Source: Pinus tabuliformis (Eukaryota; Streptophyta; Pinopsida; Pinales; Pinaceae). Taken from it: DNA of 64,000 bases. Made by a program: the position numbers and the translations under genes. The notes beneath the pieces were generated by a model. It did not search any database. It saw only the letters and a list, made by a program, of their open reading frames with translations, and was not told the DNA's origin. Every line of letters starts with the position of its first letter. The stretch's first letter is position 1. Shown here piece by piece: positions 1 to 11,996 of the stretch. Location of the stretch: NCBI GenBank assembly GCA_031772625.1, contig CM062810.1, positions 872,297,650 through 872,361,649 on the forward strand. The letters are read 5' to 3'.

Positions 1-760
1 GTTAGCAGTAGCAGTAGGAGTCTTAGGAGTATGAGTATGAGCAGTAGGAGTAATAGAGTCTCGGTATTAGGAGTATCTTGATCCAGTATCTGTATCTTGA
101 TCCTTATCCTTATCCTTATCCTTATCAGTATCTGTATCTTTATCTGTATCTTTATTAAGATGAGGTTGTAATGGAGATGAGGTTGGTATGAAGAATAGGT
201 AGTTAGGAGGATATGGTCTGAATGAATATATGGTAGGTATATGCTGAGGTAGGTCTGATTAGAAGGTTGGAAGTAATGATGCTGAGTTGGGTCTGATGAT
301 GAGATGGTGAGATGGTAGGAAGTACTACATGGTGGTAATGACTACATGGTAGGTGTTAATGAGGATGAGGTAGGTAGATAGAGATAAAGATGTAGCTGGG
401 TCTAGAGATAGACGTTATGATGGGATGCTGGTATGCTAGTATGCTGGGATGTGGGGATGGATGCTGATGGTCTGATGCTGGTCTGCTGGTCTGCTGTGAT
501 GAGCTGATGCTGGGCTGTATGCTGGGCTGTATGAAGTTAGTGGATGTAGTGGATGTAGAGGAGATAGGAGAGCTAGGAGTGTTATAGCTGTGTATAGCTA
601 GATAGAAGTTATGATGGTTCTATAGTGAGAGTAAGATGGGTATGAAGAAGATGCATGGGGTTATAGGGATCTTGTATAGGCAGATGGGTAGTTTTAGTGA
701 TGCAGGTAGGTTAGGCATAAAGGTAGGTGAGGTAGGCTAGTAATGATGAATAGCTAATTA
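1..760. repeat. Low-complexity G/A/T-rich region
   Basis: The top strand is strongly depleted in C. It is built from drifting short motifs: GTAGGAGT-type repeats near the start, TATCCTTATC/TATCTGTATC runs at 60-150, and GATGCTGG/TGCTGGTCTG runs at 410-540. I see no gene. It may be decayed microsatellite DNA or part of the mitochondrial-like block that follows. Confidence 0.6.
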
Positions 761-1284
761 TTCCCTGGTAAGACCTATTGACTCCTCTATTTTTCCCGGT
801 TGTGGGTGGGAGTAAATAGTGCTGCAAAACCCCTTGCCCCCGGAGGGACAAGCGGCTTCGCACCTTTATATTAATAAAATCGGGAATAAATAGTTATTTA
901 AAGATAATAAATAGTTCTTCCTCTCCCTTATGGTCGAGCCCCTCCGGTCCTCAATTTCGTAACCTCCGCCAAACTAAAATGGCCAAATTAGTTGGGAGAA
1001 GAACAAGGCGCGGATGCCGCTTCCATCGCTTCAACGGTATTCGGAACTAAGCTATCTGTATTTCGCTCTTGGAGGGAGCTGCTGCTGTTGGCATTCGGGG
1101 ATGCTTCGATATACGTATCCTCATAGTTCGTAGTTGTAAACCCTGGTTAGGATGTTTGGGATAGTCGCATTTGTTATTGGCCTTGGTACGGTACCTTTAA
1201 TGAGGTGTAAGCTTCTCCGAAGTGGGGTGGTTTGTAGGTCGAGTGGTAAGTGGAATCAAGATGATGGATGATTCTCGGGACCAT

Positions 1285-1706
1285 CACCTTTAGGTGCTCG
1301 ACTGTTAAGGATGCGTAAGCAGGCTCGACCATAGGGAGAGGACCTTTAGGTACTCGACCCCAAGGACCTTTAGGTACTCGACCATAAGGACCTTTAGGTG
1401 CTCGACTGTTAAGGATGCGCAAGCAGGCTCGACTGTTAAGGAGAGGACCTTTAGGTACTCGACCATAAGGACCTTTAGGTACTCGACTGTTAAGGACCTT
1501 TAGGTACTCGACCATAAGGGAGAGGAGAGGGAGAGGAGAGGACCGCCATCGAGAGGATGCGTAAGTAGGCTCGACCATAGCCCCCCCACCCAATAAGTAA
1601 ATTGAACCTTTAGGTACTCGACCATAAGGACCTTTAGGTACTCGACTGTTAAGGATGCGTAAGCAGGCTCGACTGTTAAGGAGAGGACCTTTAGGTGCTC
1701 GACCAT
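1285..1706 (-). repeat. Cluster of AAGG-bounded 24-27 bp modules
   Basis: About ten copies of a module of the form AAGGACCTTTAGGTACTCGAC plus CAT/TGTT are mixed with four copies of a second module starting AAGGATGCGTAAGCAGGCTC. Both end in CTCGAC followed by CAT or TGTT, and nearly all copies abut at an AAGG. Copies sit near 1290, 1340, 1365, 1390, 1445, 1470, 1495, 1605, 1630 and 1685. Variation is limited to a few positions, so the array is recent or homogenised. The repeats create a 209-residue minus-strand open frame that is not considered a real gene. Confidence 0.9.
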
Positions 1707-2234
1707 TGCAAGTGTGAGGCAGGCAGTAACTATAGGTTGTGAAATCGAAGAGGTGGTAAGTAACAGGTACTAACATGAAATAGAAATGGGGATATCCTAG
1801 CAATGCTGGTTGTATTCATTCATCAGAGGATGAGTCAATTCACCAAGGGAGGGCCTATCTCACACCTTGAAACTCACCTTGAACCTTCTGCCTTAGTCTT
1901 AAACCTTTCACCTCTAGCCTCGAACCTATCAATTGGGCCCTTAGCTTGAGGATTGGGGTTTTATGGGAGCTAAGGTCGCTAGCGTTCTAAACCCGAGAGT
2001 GCCGAACTCCCACTCGACTTCGGCTCCGGGGCTGATTAGAGCCGTTTTCCCGCCGAGCTGGGCGGAATGAATGACCAGCAGCCACTGAATTACTGGCCCA
2101 CTTCTCTTATTTATTGGCAGCGAAGAATCACCAGCAGCCACTTCTCTTACTGGCTCGGTCGAAAAGGGCAGAAAAGCATAATGACTGCTATAATGAATGA
2201 CGTAATTACGTATATAATTTATGCATTGTCCGCT

Positions 2235-2288
2235 AAAGCGCAATTCAATATATAAAGAATGAAAGCGCAATTCAATATATAAAGAATG
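2235..2288. repeat. 27-bp tandem duplication
   Basis: Two identical, directly adjacent 27-bp copies (2235-2261 and 2262-2288) start AAAGCGCAATTC and end AAAGAATG. A nearby CGTAATTACGTATATAAT string also appears twice, near 2200 and 2350. Confidence 0.95.
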
Positions 2289-2495
2289 AATGCATAATGA
2301 CATATATAATAGCAACATTTTTTGTCTTATCTCTCTAGTGACTTTATTATACGTAATTACGTATATAATAAGGGTTCATAGGTTTCCCGTTATCTCTTTC
2401 CATCTTCCTTGCTCTCCCAAAGCTAGCCAACCAACCGAAAATCAAATCAGTTTCAAGATCATTCTTAGCTACAGCAGCGCACAAAATCACTATTA

Positions 2496-3386
2496 GCAGG
2501 CTCGACCATAGGGATAGGACCCTTTAGGGTGCGTTAGCACACTCGACTAATAAGGACCTTTAGGTACTCGACCCGACTAAGGCTAATCAACTCTACAGCT
2601 AATAGTCTCTACTGCATCTAGCTTGAACTAGAGTGTCCATGGAACTAGAGCTGGCACCAATACTTGCGAGAGGTGGGACAAAGACTCGGTTGTAAAAAGG
2701 CTCTGCCTTATGAAAGGGTGACTACCCTACCACATAAAGATGCTTCAAAACCCATATTCCATTCTCTGAGGCACCAGATAAAGGGGTTGAGTGAGGTGAA
2801 CAAGGAGGTTCGTTTTCCCCTTTCCACTTGCTAAGTCAAAATGCTCTCTGGGAGAATATGTTATAGAATATCAAAGGCACATGTCCTCGTTGTCAGTGTC
2901 CGAAAACTCGATTGGTTCGGGGATCTCCCCGAGAATGATCGTTGTCCATCCTTCTTCTTGGGATGGCACTTCCCCGAAGGGTATAGAAGAGCAAGATAAG
3001 TAGTAAGCCCTACAGCGGTTAGTGAAAAGAAAAGCAAGAGAGGCGGTTAGTGAAACCCACAGATAAGCGGTTAGTAAGTACGCTTAGCCAGAAATCAAGC
3101 CAGTAAGAAAGCCAGCTGGAGAAGGAAGAAGACTTACTTAAAGGAAGGAAAGGAAGCTAAGAAGGTCCCGGAGGGGCTTGCGCTGCAGGGTCGAGGGTAG
3201 AGAACATGAGGCCCTATAACCCCTGCAGTGGTATATGAAATTTGTTGAGACTGGTGCCTAGGGTGCTGTTAAGACCCTCGATAAGGTGCATCCTTATCAG
3301 TGAAGTGCATCCTTACCAGCGATAAGATCAAGGGCAGGCCATCCTCCTATCCCTGAGCCCGGGAAATCTCTAGGGCGGTAGAGGAT
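2496..3386. other. Non-coding stretch with scattered AAGG modules
   Basis: The start (2496-2576) holds degenerate copies of the AAGG modules. The rest shows no gene, no tRNA fold that I could recognise and no mobile-element ends. A further module copy lies at 3387-3408, abutting the retroelement remnant that begins near 3412. Confidence 0.5.
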
Positions 3387-3411
3387 GCGTAAGCAGGCTC
3401 GACCATATAGG

Positions 3412-5752
3412 TTTGTTAACAAACCAAAGGGTATATTGTTTGACGCATTAGTATCCTTAGATTCATGGGAGTATCCTATTGATTTAATGACATTAACTCC
3501 CAAAACTAATCTAGGAGGTCATCCATTGATTCTTTGTAGGATATGGTTAGCCACAACCGATGCATTTATTAGTTGTAGATCTGATCACATGTTTATTTCT
3601 GATGGCAATACCACTAAAAAGTTCACATTATATCCACCAAAAATATTAATCACTGAAATAGAGAATGAAGAATGGGTTGAAGATTATGGAGGTTGGAATA
3701 TATTCAATCATTTTTAACTGTCTCACAAAATGAAGAGGAATATCAATTAATGAATCAAATGAACAAAAATATTTTTCCTCATATTGTGAACAAAATTATT
3801 GTATGCATATGTTAGACCATAGTTTTCAAGAAGATTGTAGCATTGAATACATTTCATCTTGAAAATCCAAAATATCATTGAATTTAATGGAAAATGTTGG
3901 TGATTCTCTTATAGAGATTAATCAAGGGGGGACATTAAATATCAACAATAACCTGGAGGAACTGCAAAAATAATAACTAATTAAGACGTTGTAGAAAAAT
4001 TCCTCTACATTTGCATGTGAATATACAAACATGAAAGGAATCAATCCAATTACATGTATGCATCATATTTATATACAAGAGAATGTCAAACCTGTAGGAC
4101 AACCCCAGAGCGGGATGAATCATAATCTAAGGGATATTATTAAAGAAGAGTTACAAAAATTGTTCAATGTGAATTTTATTTATCAATTCTCAAATAGCTA
4201 ATGGGTTTCACCCTTGGTTATTGTGCCTAAGAAAAATGGAAAGTGGAGAATATGAATAGATTATTAAGAAGTAAATAAAGTAACTCTAAAATATCATTAC
4301 CATTCATTGATCAAGTTATATATACATCACCAAGAAAGAAATATTTATTTTTTCTTGATGATTTCAGTCGATATAATGACATTCAAATTCATGAGGGCTT
4401 CACTCAATGAACCTCTGACATATCATGTGAATTCATGGCATACTAAATAATACCCTTAATTTAACTACATATTGGAAAATACCTCTAAAAATCACATTAT
4501 TTAACCCCCTACCAATACGAACCCAATACACCTTCCTAATTTAAAAAACCCCTAATTTCATTAAATATTGTAGGTATTGATTTTTTCATTAAAATTTTTT
4601 ATACCCCTTTATATTTTCATTAACTTTGAGCTCCATTTTTTATACCTACCAATATAAAAACCCTTTACCCCCTATTATATGCTCAATATATTATGTCATT
4701 TTTTCCTCAATGTATATCCCCCAATATGAATGCATGTGGTATTTCTCCTCAAGTGAAGCCCTTGTGTTTAAATTGCACCTAAAGACCAATATAAGACAAC
4801 TTTTACATTTTCACGGGGTATGTATGCTTATAAAGTAATTATCTTTTGTTTACTAAATGCACCTAGTACATTTCAAATAATAATATTAGGTATCTTTTCT
4901 GACTTGATCCATGATTATGTCGAAGTGTATATGGATGATTTTATTGTTTATGGGAATACTTCTGAAGAAGCTATGGAAAAATTGGGAAAGGTCGTTGTTA
5001 GATGTAAAGAAGCTAATATTTAATTAAGTAATGAAAAATGATTTATGATGTTTAATTAAGGAATTGTTTTGGTTCATCATATTTCAGGTTCTAAATTCAA
5101 AGTTGAAATCATCTCGAATATTTTAGTACCAGCATGTAAAATATATGTTCGAAGTTTTCTTGGATTCATAGGTTACTACAGAAGGTTTATACAAAAAATC
5201 ACAAAGCTTGCTTCACCACTTCTCAAATTTCTCACTAAAGATTGTGAATTTCATTCAAATGTTGATCGTCAAAATGCATTTGAATTGTTGAAAGAGAAAA
5301 ATTTTGAGGCACCTATTCTAGGAGGGTCAAATTGGTCCCTTCTGTTTCATATTTCTATTTATGCCTCAGATACAACTTTAGGAGTTGTGTTAGGACAAAA
5401 ATACTTAACTCCTTATGTCATATATTATACAAGTAAAAATTTAACTCCTGTAGAGTTGAATTATACAGTCACATAAAAGGATATTTTAGCAGTTGTTCAT
5501 CCTATCAACAAATTTAGACACTACATCAGTATTTATAACAAAATTTATTCACAAGTATCATTCTACTATTAGATATCTTATAAACAAACAAATCACTAAT
5601 GGCAGCATTACTAGATTGCTTTTACTATTGCACGAATTTAATATCACCTATTTATATAGGTCAAGAAAAGAAAAAATAATTGTTGATTTCCTTTCGAGGA
5701 TGCAAAAGGATAATACTAATACTCTTGTAGTAGATAATTTTACTGATGAATA
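3412..5752 (+). pseudogene. Ty3/gypsy pol remnant (Tat/Athila-type RT)
   Basis: This is a decayed retrotransposon polyprotein. At 3412-3717 an open frame encodes the protease-to-RT linker type found in Tat/Athila-like elements, with the signature PLILCRIWLATTDAF. RT blocks follow at about 4084-4389 (VIVPKKNGKWR; FLDDFSRYNDIQI). After a 377-bp insertion, RT resumes at 4775-5040 with YAYK, NAPSTFQ and the catalytic YMDD box (VEVYMDDFIVYG, near 4918-4953). The RT connection and RNase H-like parts (GFIGYYRRF; TLGVVLGQ; VIYYTSKNL) run to about 5700. Many stop codons and frame breaks are present. No gag, integrase or LTRs were found, so both ends are truncated. It abuts mitochondrial-like DNA on the left. 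Confidence 0.82.
4390..4766. mobile_element. 377-bp hAT-like MITE
   Basis: The insert begins CATGAGGGCTTCACTCAATGA. The reverse complement of its right end begins CACAAGGGCTTCACTTGAGG, so about 15-20 bp of terminal inverted repeat is visible around the shared AGGGCTTCACT. It is flanked by 8-bp direct repeats TTCAAATT (4382-4389) and TTTAAATT (4767-4774), which differ at one base. It lies exactly where the host gypsy RT reading frame is interrupted, between NDIQI and APKDQ. The inside is AT-rich and non-coding. TIR plus 8-bp TSD fits a non-autonomous hAT element; family assignment is inference. Confidence 0.75.
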
Positions 5753-5907
5753 GGCCCTCATCTTTGTGAATGGTCATAGGAATCAAGTCCATATTGGGGT
5801 TATCAGCTAGGAATTCAATATCACTCCTAATTGAATTTCTAGGGGAAGAGGTCCCTATAGCTGGGACATCACCATGACATAGGTTTGACACCATATCAGA
5901 GGGACCA
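5753..5907 (-). other. Short antisense coding-like fragment
   Basis: Between the gypsy remnant and the LTR of element A, the minus strand is open for about 50 codons (translation includes SDMVSNLCHGDVPAIG). It has no family I recognise. Because element A inserted at 5907/21583, this could be the continuation of the LINE-like ORF that resumes at 21588 on the other side. That link is tentative. Confidence 0.25.
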
Positions 5908-6831
5908 TGTAGGGACCGACCCTAATTGTTTTTTTCTTTATTTTATTTTTTTTATAAAAAAAATCATTACAGATAAACTAGGAATACAACCATAAGCAAA
6001 TAAACATTGGGAACTTAGAAATATTAAATAACTTACATCAACGTCCATGAATTTCACTACATTACACATATAATTTATTTTTACAAGCTATTAATTATAG
6101 GCATAATGAAATTATGTAATAAAACATTATAAATAACACAGGTACCATTCCCCTGGAGATGATATCTGATCTTGACTTATCGCTACTTTCACACCCTTAT
6201 TGTCGTCCACTTCCAAGTGTGAATGTTGGCATGCTCTGACCAAATTTATTGAACCACTAGTTGACCTCCCAACATACTCCTTAGGTATTCTCCTTCCCCA
6301 CAGACCCTTGAGATGCAATGGGGTTGTAAAATGAAAGAATTGTGTTATCTGATAGAGGTGAGCCCTCCCTGTCTCAAGAGTACCCTCTCTAGTGCCCTCT
6401 ACTTCACCAAACTCAAATATAGCTCGTAGCCACTCATAATGACATAATCATATCCATCCAACAATAGGGTAAGCAAAAATTCCCCTCCCATGGCTTTCCC
6501 ATTCTTTTATAGGAGGCTTCATCGGTGTCATTTGGCATAATTTATTATTTTTATTAATCTAAAAGTTTTATTATTCACCCATCCATGTATCACCCTATCA
6601 GCAAGGCTCTCTAAAACTATTTACTTCAATTTTAATTCAAGAATAACATTTTTTCTCACCCCAACAAGAATTCCTATTTCTTATCATACTTATCTCTTCA
6701 TCCCCCTTTTCAACTTCTTAATTTGTGTTCATTAGTGAAGTCAATTGATAAGTCTCAGATTTGGTCCCCTAACTACCTCCTAATTTAACTCAATTTTCCT
6801 CTTACATGGATATTCTTATGTTGACTCTTGC
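5908..6831 (-). repeat. Element A 3' LTR, part 1
   Basis: This aligns with 19115 to about 20030 of the right LTR: shared AACTAGGAATACAACCATAAGC, ACATTACACATAT and later blocks at roughly 80-90% identity by eye. It ends at CTTGC, the target duplicated when element B inserted, and continues at 14868. Confidence 0.88.
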
Positions 6832-7876
6832 TGTTATAGACATATTTGGGCACTTCAACCCCAATCATATATGTCAATAAACCAAGGGCCCTTTAACCCC
6901 TAAAAGTGTTGTTTCATACCCTAAAGGATTATGGTCAATTGATTACATCATTTCCCAGAAGTTCCACCTGAAAAACCACTTAGAATTGGCCATAATTGGA
7001 CCATATTGACTGCTCCTTGGTCAAGGTGCGATGCATATCAGCTACTACACTAGCAAAGTGTGATGCATACTGAAAGAGCCTTCTGTGCGGTGTGATGAGC
7101 GAGAATAGACAAATGGCAGAGACAATTTGCTAAGTGGATGCTCATGGAATCTTCTAGAAACTTCTCCTATGACACTTACTTCTCTGAATTCGCCTAGGGA
7201 TGAGTAAGAGATCAATGAAATCTCCAAGTGGAACCAAGAAATATCAGTGGAATGACACTAATAAAAAACCCAGAGCTGACTCACCCCCTTGCAAGACATC
7301 TATAAATGGATCCCTCATCAAAGAGATCTGTAGGCTAGAACTTTGTAATTTGTAAAGAAGTGCTGTTGGTTTATCTCTGGGAAGAGACATTGTATTGTGG
7401 GGTGATCTTGCTTTTCATGAGGTGAAGACGGCTTTGATGCTGGGAGGATGATGTTGGATCAGACAGCTGGGTTGTAATCCTCTCTTCTACTATTAATAAA
7501 GTTATTTGAGTTTTCCTCCATATAATCGTGTATTTCTGAATCTTGTTATTCGTGAATGCAATTGTATGGTCAATGTATTTTTGATTATGCATTGTTTATG
7601 ATATTATAGATCAAGATGCTTTGATGGTGTTTTGTTGCTTTGCCTCTACATGTATTCTCTAAAGCAGGACAAGTAGGAGAGGAGTGGAAAGCTCTATGAA
7701 GGGAGAGAGGAAACAATCAAGGAGCCAAGCGGAAAATCCAATTTGGTCCTCTTTGCTTCTCTATTATCTATCATGCATAAAGGAAATCGCAATTTGCTTT
7801 GATTGTTTGTTTCTAAGATAGCTACACGTCTTAGTGGGACTAGCAGATCGAAAAGACACTAGTTTTCCTAGAAACA
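6832..7876 (+). repeat. Element B 5' LTR
   Basis: 1045 bp, TGTTATAG to AAACA, the same length as the 3' copy. A likely TATA box, TATAAATG, lies at 7301-7308, the same offset (469 bp) as in the 3' LTR. Confidence 0.93.
7301..7308 (+). promoter_or_regulatory. Element B LTR TATA box
   Basis: TATAAATG in both LTRs at offset 469 (second copy 14287-14294). Position and conservation suggest the U3 core promoter. Confidence 0.5.
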
Positions 7877-7879
7877 AAA

Positions 7880-7897
7880 TGGCGACCACAGTGGGGA
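7880..7897 (+). other. Element B primer-binding site
   Basis: TGGCGACCACAGTGGGGA starts three bases after the 5' LTR. The TGGCGAC...GGGGA form recalls the tRNA-Arg-type site of Tat/Ogre elements (from memory). The exact primer tRNA was not checked. Confidence 0.6.
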
Positions 7898-9640
7898 GCG
7901 AATAGTTTGTTTGTTTATTATTGTTGTTTGCTTTATAAACTACAAACAGAGCTTGAAGTTAGACAGATAGCCTTCGAACTGCTCTTGCTATAAAATTGCA
8001 AAGTAGATGAATGTTGCTTCAGTCAATCTTTGGGTTGGTTTATGAACTGAACATATAACTTACAAGCATCCTAAACGCCCTTGTGGTAGCTCAATAGCCT
8101 CCTAAGATCATACCCCTGTACTTTGCTTTTACTGTCCATCATAGCAGCTTAAATCACTGAACTTGGCTGCAAATTTTGAGCAAAAACCCAACTCAGTTTC
8201 GCTCCTTGGCCCATCACACTATCTGTAACTGGTAGCCTGTATGCATCGCACCTCCCGTGTTTTGCAGGTGAGATGCATCCCTGTTTCCCTAAGGGACAGG
8301 TGTGATGATTGAGTGATATTATTTTCTCTCTTTGAAATTTGGTTTTTCCTCGTTTTCAGCTCTATTCAGTAGTTTTGCTGCTCATGATCAGTATCTCATT
8401 GCTTAAGCCTCTTTCCTTTACATTGTTCAGCCTCCATTGATTAAGATTCGTAAATGTTTTTTAAGTATTTTCCATCATTTACAGTCCTTCTTTGTCAAAC
8501 GTAGCTTAATCGAACTGATGCAAAAGTGTCGTAACTGTCGTTTTGAGTCAAAAAGAAGAGTGTCGTAAAGTCTTCCTCCTCTAGATAGTTGATTGTACTT
8601 TTGTCATTGTATTTGATTTGAATTGTCAATATTTGAAGTGTCGAAAGCAGTTTCCATTCGAAATCGAAAGTGTCGTTTTAGTCTTCCTTTCGTTTTGAAA
8701 AGAAATTGTTGAAATGTCGCTTTGAAGAAAATAGTTCAGATCTATATTTAGTTTTCCTTTTTAGCATTCTCACATTAAGGAAAAAAAAACATATACAAGC
8801 ATTTGCATTTGCATTTAGACTGTATGCCGAAAATGATTTAGGAAAAGTGCATTTAGTGTGTTCTCTTTGCTCTTTGTTGAAAGAAATCATACTCTTCTTT
8901 CCTTAGTAGCTAGGATTTTCATTACTAAAAGAAAATAAACGACTATTTATCATTTTATATTGCATATCTAGAAATTTTAAATCTACATCATGCGGTGAAC
9001 CTTGAAAGACAAACTTCTAAAAAAGGTCAACTCTAAAATAAATCTCAATGAACATAAAAATGCTTTGGAACCTAACACAACACATCTAGAAGTCTAGGCT
9101 AGAGATGTGTTCCGGCGTCGTAAAACCTGGTAACTATAGTTTTCATCGAAGGTTGGGTGATTCCTCCTCTTTGATACAACAAGTGCTAGTACGGACTTGT
9201 GCTCCCCGTACCATCGAGTATATATTTGGAGACCACAATAGGTTGATATCCTTTATCGTTAGGAAGTCGTGTCTGCCGCCCTATCGATCGCAATGCACTG
9301 AACATAGCATTCAGGAAGATTGACTGACGTACATAAGTCCTTGATAATTTCTCTTTAATTTACCACTAAGGTGTATTTTGCAGTTTTTCGATTGGCTTGG
9401 TAATCCCTCTGTCTAGATTTCCAGAGTAGTCACTTTCATTCCTTTTCGACCCCTTAAAAGAAAAGGTCCATATGAGCACTTGTCACTTCAGGCTCATTAA
9501 AAATCGAAGGTGACTAGAGTCATATTTAGCTTTTTCTTGACTCTTAAAAATTGAAAAAGAAAAGTTGTGTCGAAGCGTCATTAAAATTTACTTAAATTGG
9601 AATAACATCCATATTCCTTCATTGGTCTTAGGTTGAGATA
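7898..9640 (+). other. Element B untranslated leader
   Basis: About 1.7 kb with no gene. It contains irregular repeats of GTGTCGTAAAGTCTTCC and GTGTCGTTTTAGTCTTCC between 8530 and 8700. The small open frames on both strands look like chance. Confidence 0.6.
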
Positions 9641-9641
9641 A

Positions 9642-10400
9642 TGGAGTCCACCAATCAAGGAACCCCTCTTAGGGGGAATCCTAGTCCTTTCTCTTCTTGA
9701 GGAGATATTGGTCCTCCATATATGGCTACACTGTCGCTTCTAGGAATCACAATTGGCCTGCTAGTATGGATATTCTCAACCTCTGTCGTTCAAAATACCA
9801 TGATTCCTCAGCAGTCGTATCAGTAACTAGATGATGCTGAAGTTGTCCCTACACATTCTACTTCACTTGTTTCTCCCTCCCCTTCTTCCTCTTCGCTTGG
9901 TGAAACTAGTGATACTAAAAACCAAGTAGCTGAGAAGAAGAAGAAAGGGAAGGAGAAGAAGAAGAAGAAGTTAGTTGAGCAAGGGGGAAACCATGCATCA
10001 TTCAGTGAGAATCTGCACACCAAACTTTCCAAACCTAGATCTCCATGCATAATTTGCAAAGGGGACCACCTCCATCGAGAATTTACATGCATCCCTCGGA
10101 TCTTAAGAGAATGGTATCCCCATTATCACCGTCAGATGTCATCAACCTCTGGCGATCAGGTTGAGAACACACCATCAACTAGTGAAAATGAAGTCAATGA
10201 ACAGAAAGGAAAAGTCAGATTTCCATGTAGGTTATGTGAAGGTAATCATGCTCTTCACCGTTTCCTTTTTTGGATGAAGCCAAAAGTGTCTTGGATAACC
10301 ATCCTGCTTCGCCGCAACGACTCCCACCCAGATACAAGAAACTCTTACCAAGTTCTCTGCTAGTTGAAAACCCAAATGACGTAACTCAATAATCGGTTGA
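9642..10400 (+). pseudogene. Element B gag-like remnant with zinc-knuckle motifs
   Basis: A likely start is the ATG at 9642 (MESTNQGTP). The frame is interrupted by stops near 9700 and 9825. A lysine-rich stretch follows near 9920-9970, and then two Cys/His clusters: CIICKGDHLHREFTC near 10040-10085 and CRLCEGNHALHRF near 10226-10264. The first has C-X2-C-X3-H spacing with a late Cys; the second lacks a final Cys. Order and proximity to the protease-like frame fit the end of gag. The protein is broken and would not be made intact. Confidence 0.55.
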
Positions 10401-10461
10401 AGAGCCTATCGTTGAAAGTAAACCTTCTAAGTCCATGCCGGACCAAAGTCAATAGGTCGAG

Positions 10462-11211
10462 ATGGTAGTCAACCCAGTCTTACTGTCAGAAGGTCCACCT
10501 TCAAATGATACAATTTCCAAAGAGAATGAGAACGACACCGTTCAAATTTTTTTTGTTAATACAGAGCCTGATGAACTTGGGGGCACTCCACCCGTTTCTT
10601 TACAATGGGGGGAAAATTCCCCAGTTCAATGGATTCATCCAGCCGTTTATCCAGTACCCCCTCCAAGTAGTCTAGTCATTTCCTTCGATTGGAATCAACT
10701 AGCAAGACCCCGCCTTCCATCTAATGTACCATTCAAGATCATCGTACAAGTGTACAAAATGATCATGTTTGGCACTATCATAGATGAAGAGGCTTCAGAG
10801 AGTATCCTTTCCTCAACTGTTTGGAAAGCGCTTGGTTCACCATCGCTTGCGTCTGTAACACAAAATTTGTCAGGCTTTAACAAAGGAACCAGTCGACCGT
10901 TAGGGATCCTTCCGAAGTTGCCGATAACCTTGAAAAGGAAAACTGTTCATTTGAACGTGATGGTAGTCCAAGGACCATTAGATTACAATCTACTTCTTGG
11001 ACAATACTATATATATAGCATGGAAGCTATTGTTTCCACACTCTTTCAAGTGATGTGTTTCCCGCATGAAGGAAAAATGGTACAGCTTATTGACCAACTT
11101 TCATTTCCCAGTTCAAACACAGCTACAAGTCAACCATTATCCCTAAATGGTCTCTATGTGTCAAGAGTGTCTCTTCAACCTTCATTTCATCCACCTAATT
11201 ACCGTGAGTAA
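10462..11211 (+). pseudogene. Element B retropepsin-like domain
   Basis: A 249-codon open frame. Residues about 75-220 match the gypsy protease region by pattern: PFKIIVQV, then IIDEEASESILSSTVWKALG where an active enzyme has a D-T/S-G triad followed by hydrophobic residues, then ILPKLPITL and the conserved PLDYNLLLGQ block. The catalytic triad is not D-T/S-G but D-E-E, so it is probably inactive as protease. The frame is longer than its neighbours but ends near 11211 with no RT after it. It belongs to element B; a host aspartic protease is unlikely because the context is inside matched LTRs. Confidence 0.7.
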
Positions 11212-11287
11212 TTTGGTGAATGTAACGAAGCTTAGGGGGCATGCACCCTGGTCTACTTCAGCAGACAAACCCAGCTGAAAAGATAGA

Positions 11288-11385
11288 TTTCCTTGTAGAT
11301 TATATGATTGGTCTGAAACACCATTTCCCTGTAGGATATGGGATTGGTCTGAAACATTTATTTCCTTGTAGGTTATGTGATTGGA
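11288..11385 (+). repeat. 36-37 bp tandem repeat, 2.7 copies
   Basis: Copies start TTTCCTTGTAG at 11288, 11324 and 11361, each followed by a GATTGGTCTGAAACA-like block. They share about 85% identity. Confidence 0.85.
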
Positions 11386-11866
11386 AGCTCACACCATTCA
11401 CCTTTGTCAATTTCGATGAGCAGAGCAAAGGAAGTGTTTTTGTCTAACCACTGACAGAAGCAACCCTGCTTAACTGCAGGGACTTCCATATGGTTTCCTG
11501 GGAACTCTACTTTTCTCGATGCCTAGGGGCATGCAACCCTTTTTATGCAAGAAAAAGGCGACCAATTTCATTTTTTAGCTTTTTAGATTTTTAGTGTTAA
11601 CTTCTTAGGTTAGGCAGTTGGTCCTGAAATGTCTACACACCAAACGGACCAAAGGAAGTGTTTTGTCTATTTGTTGATGAAACCATCCTACCTAATCTTA
11701 GTAGTTCCTTAGCTTTTAGTGTAGTTAGCTCTATAGTTTGGTCGTTTCTAGCCTACATAGAAAGGCAATGAGCACATATTATTATAGAGTTCAAGCTCAC
11801 TAAAAATAAATAAACCTACCAATGAGAGACATCCTTAGCTACTAGTATGAGAAATTTTTACACAAG

Positions 11867-11996
11867 GTTCAAGCTCGTTAAAAAATAAACCCGCCAATGA
11901 GCAATGTTTCCACAAGATTCAAGCTCGTTAAAAAGTAAACCCGCTTATGAGCAATGTTTCCGTAAGGATCAAGCTCATTAAAAAATAAACCTGCCT
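11867..11996 (+). repeat. 50-bp tandem repeat, 2.6 copies
   Basis: Units at 11867-11916, 11917-11966 and a partial one to 11996 carry TTCAAGCTCGTTAAAAA and ATGAGCAATGTTTCC. A more diverged copy precedes them from 11787. Confidence 0.88.

Larger units (their letters stand above)
761..3411. other. Mitochondrial-like DNA block (candidate NUMT)
   Basis: Base composition is more balanced than the flanking nuclear DNA. The stretch carries the AAGG-bounded short modules described separately, and single module copies recur at about 2496-2576 and 3387-3408. Such AAGG-ended modules recall the Bpu repeats reported for Cycas mitochondrial DNA; this link is from memory. No mitochondrial protein, rRNA or tRNA gene was recognised. 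Three short GCGGTTAGT copies lie at 3015, 3043 and 3067. The open frames here are translations of repeats and are not called as genes. A chimeric assembly join near 3411 is an alternative to nuclear integration. Confidence 0.45.

Noticed and set aside
1285..1706. CRISPR-like array
   Set aside because: The repeats abut without unique spacers, and this is plant DNA.
1174..1803. 209-residue minus-strand ORF as a gene
   Set aside because: It is the translation of the AAGG module array (repeated VPKGP/RACLRILNSR) with no independent support.
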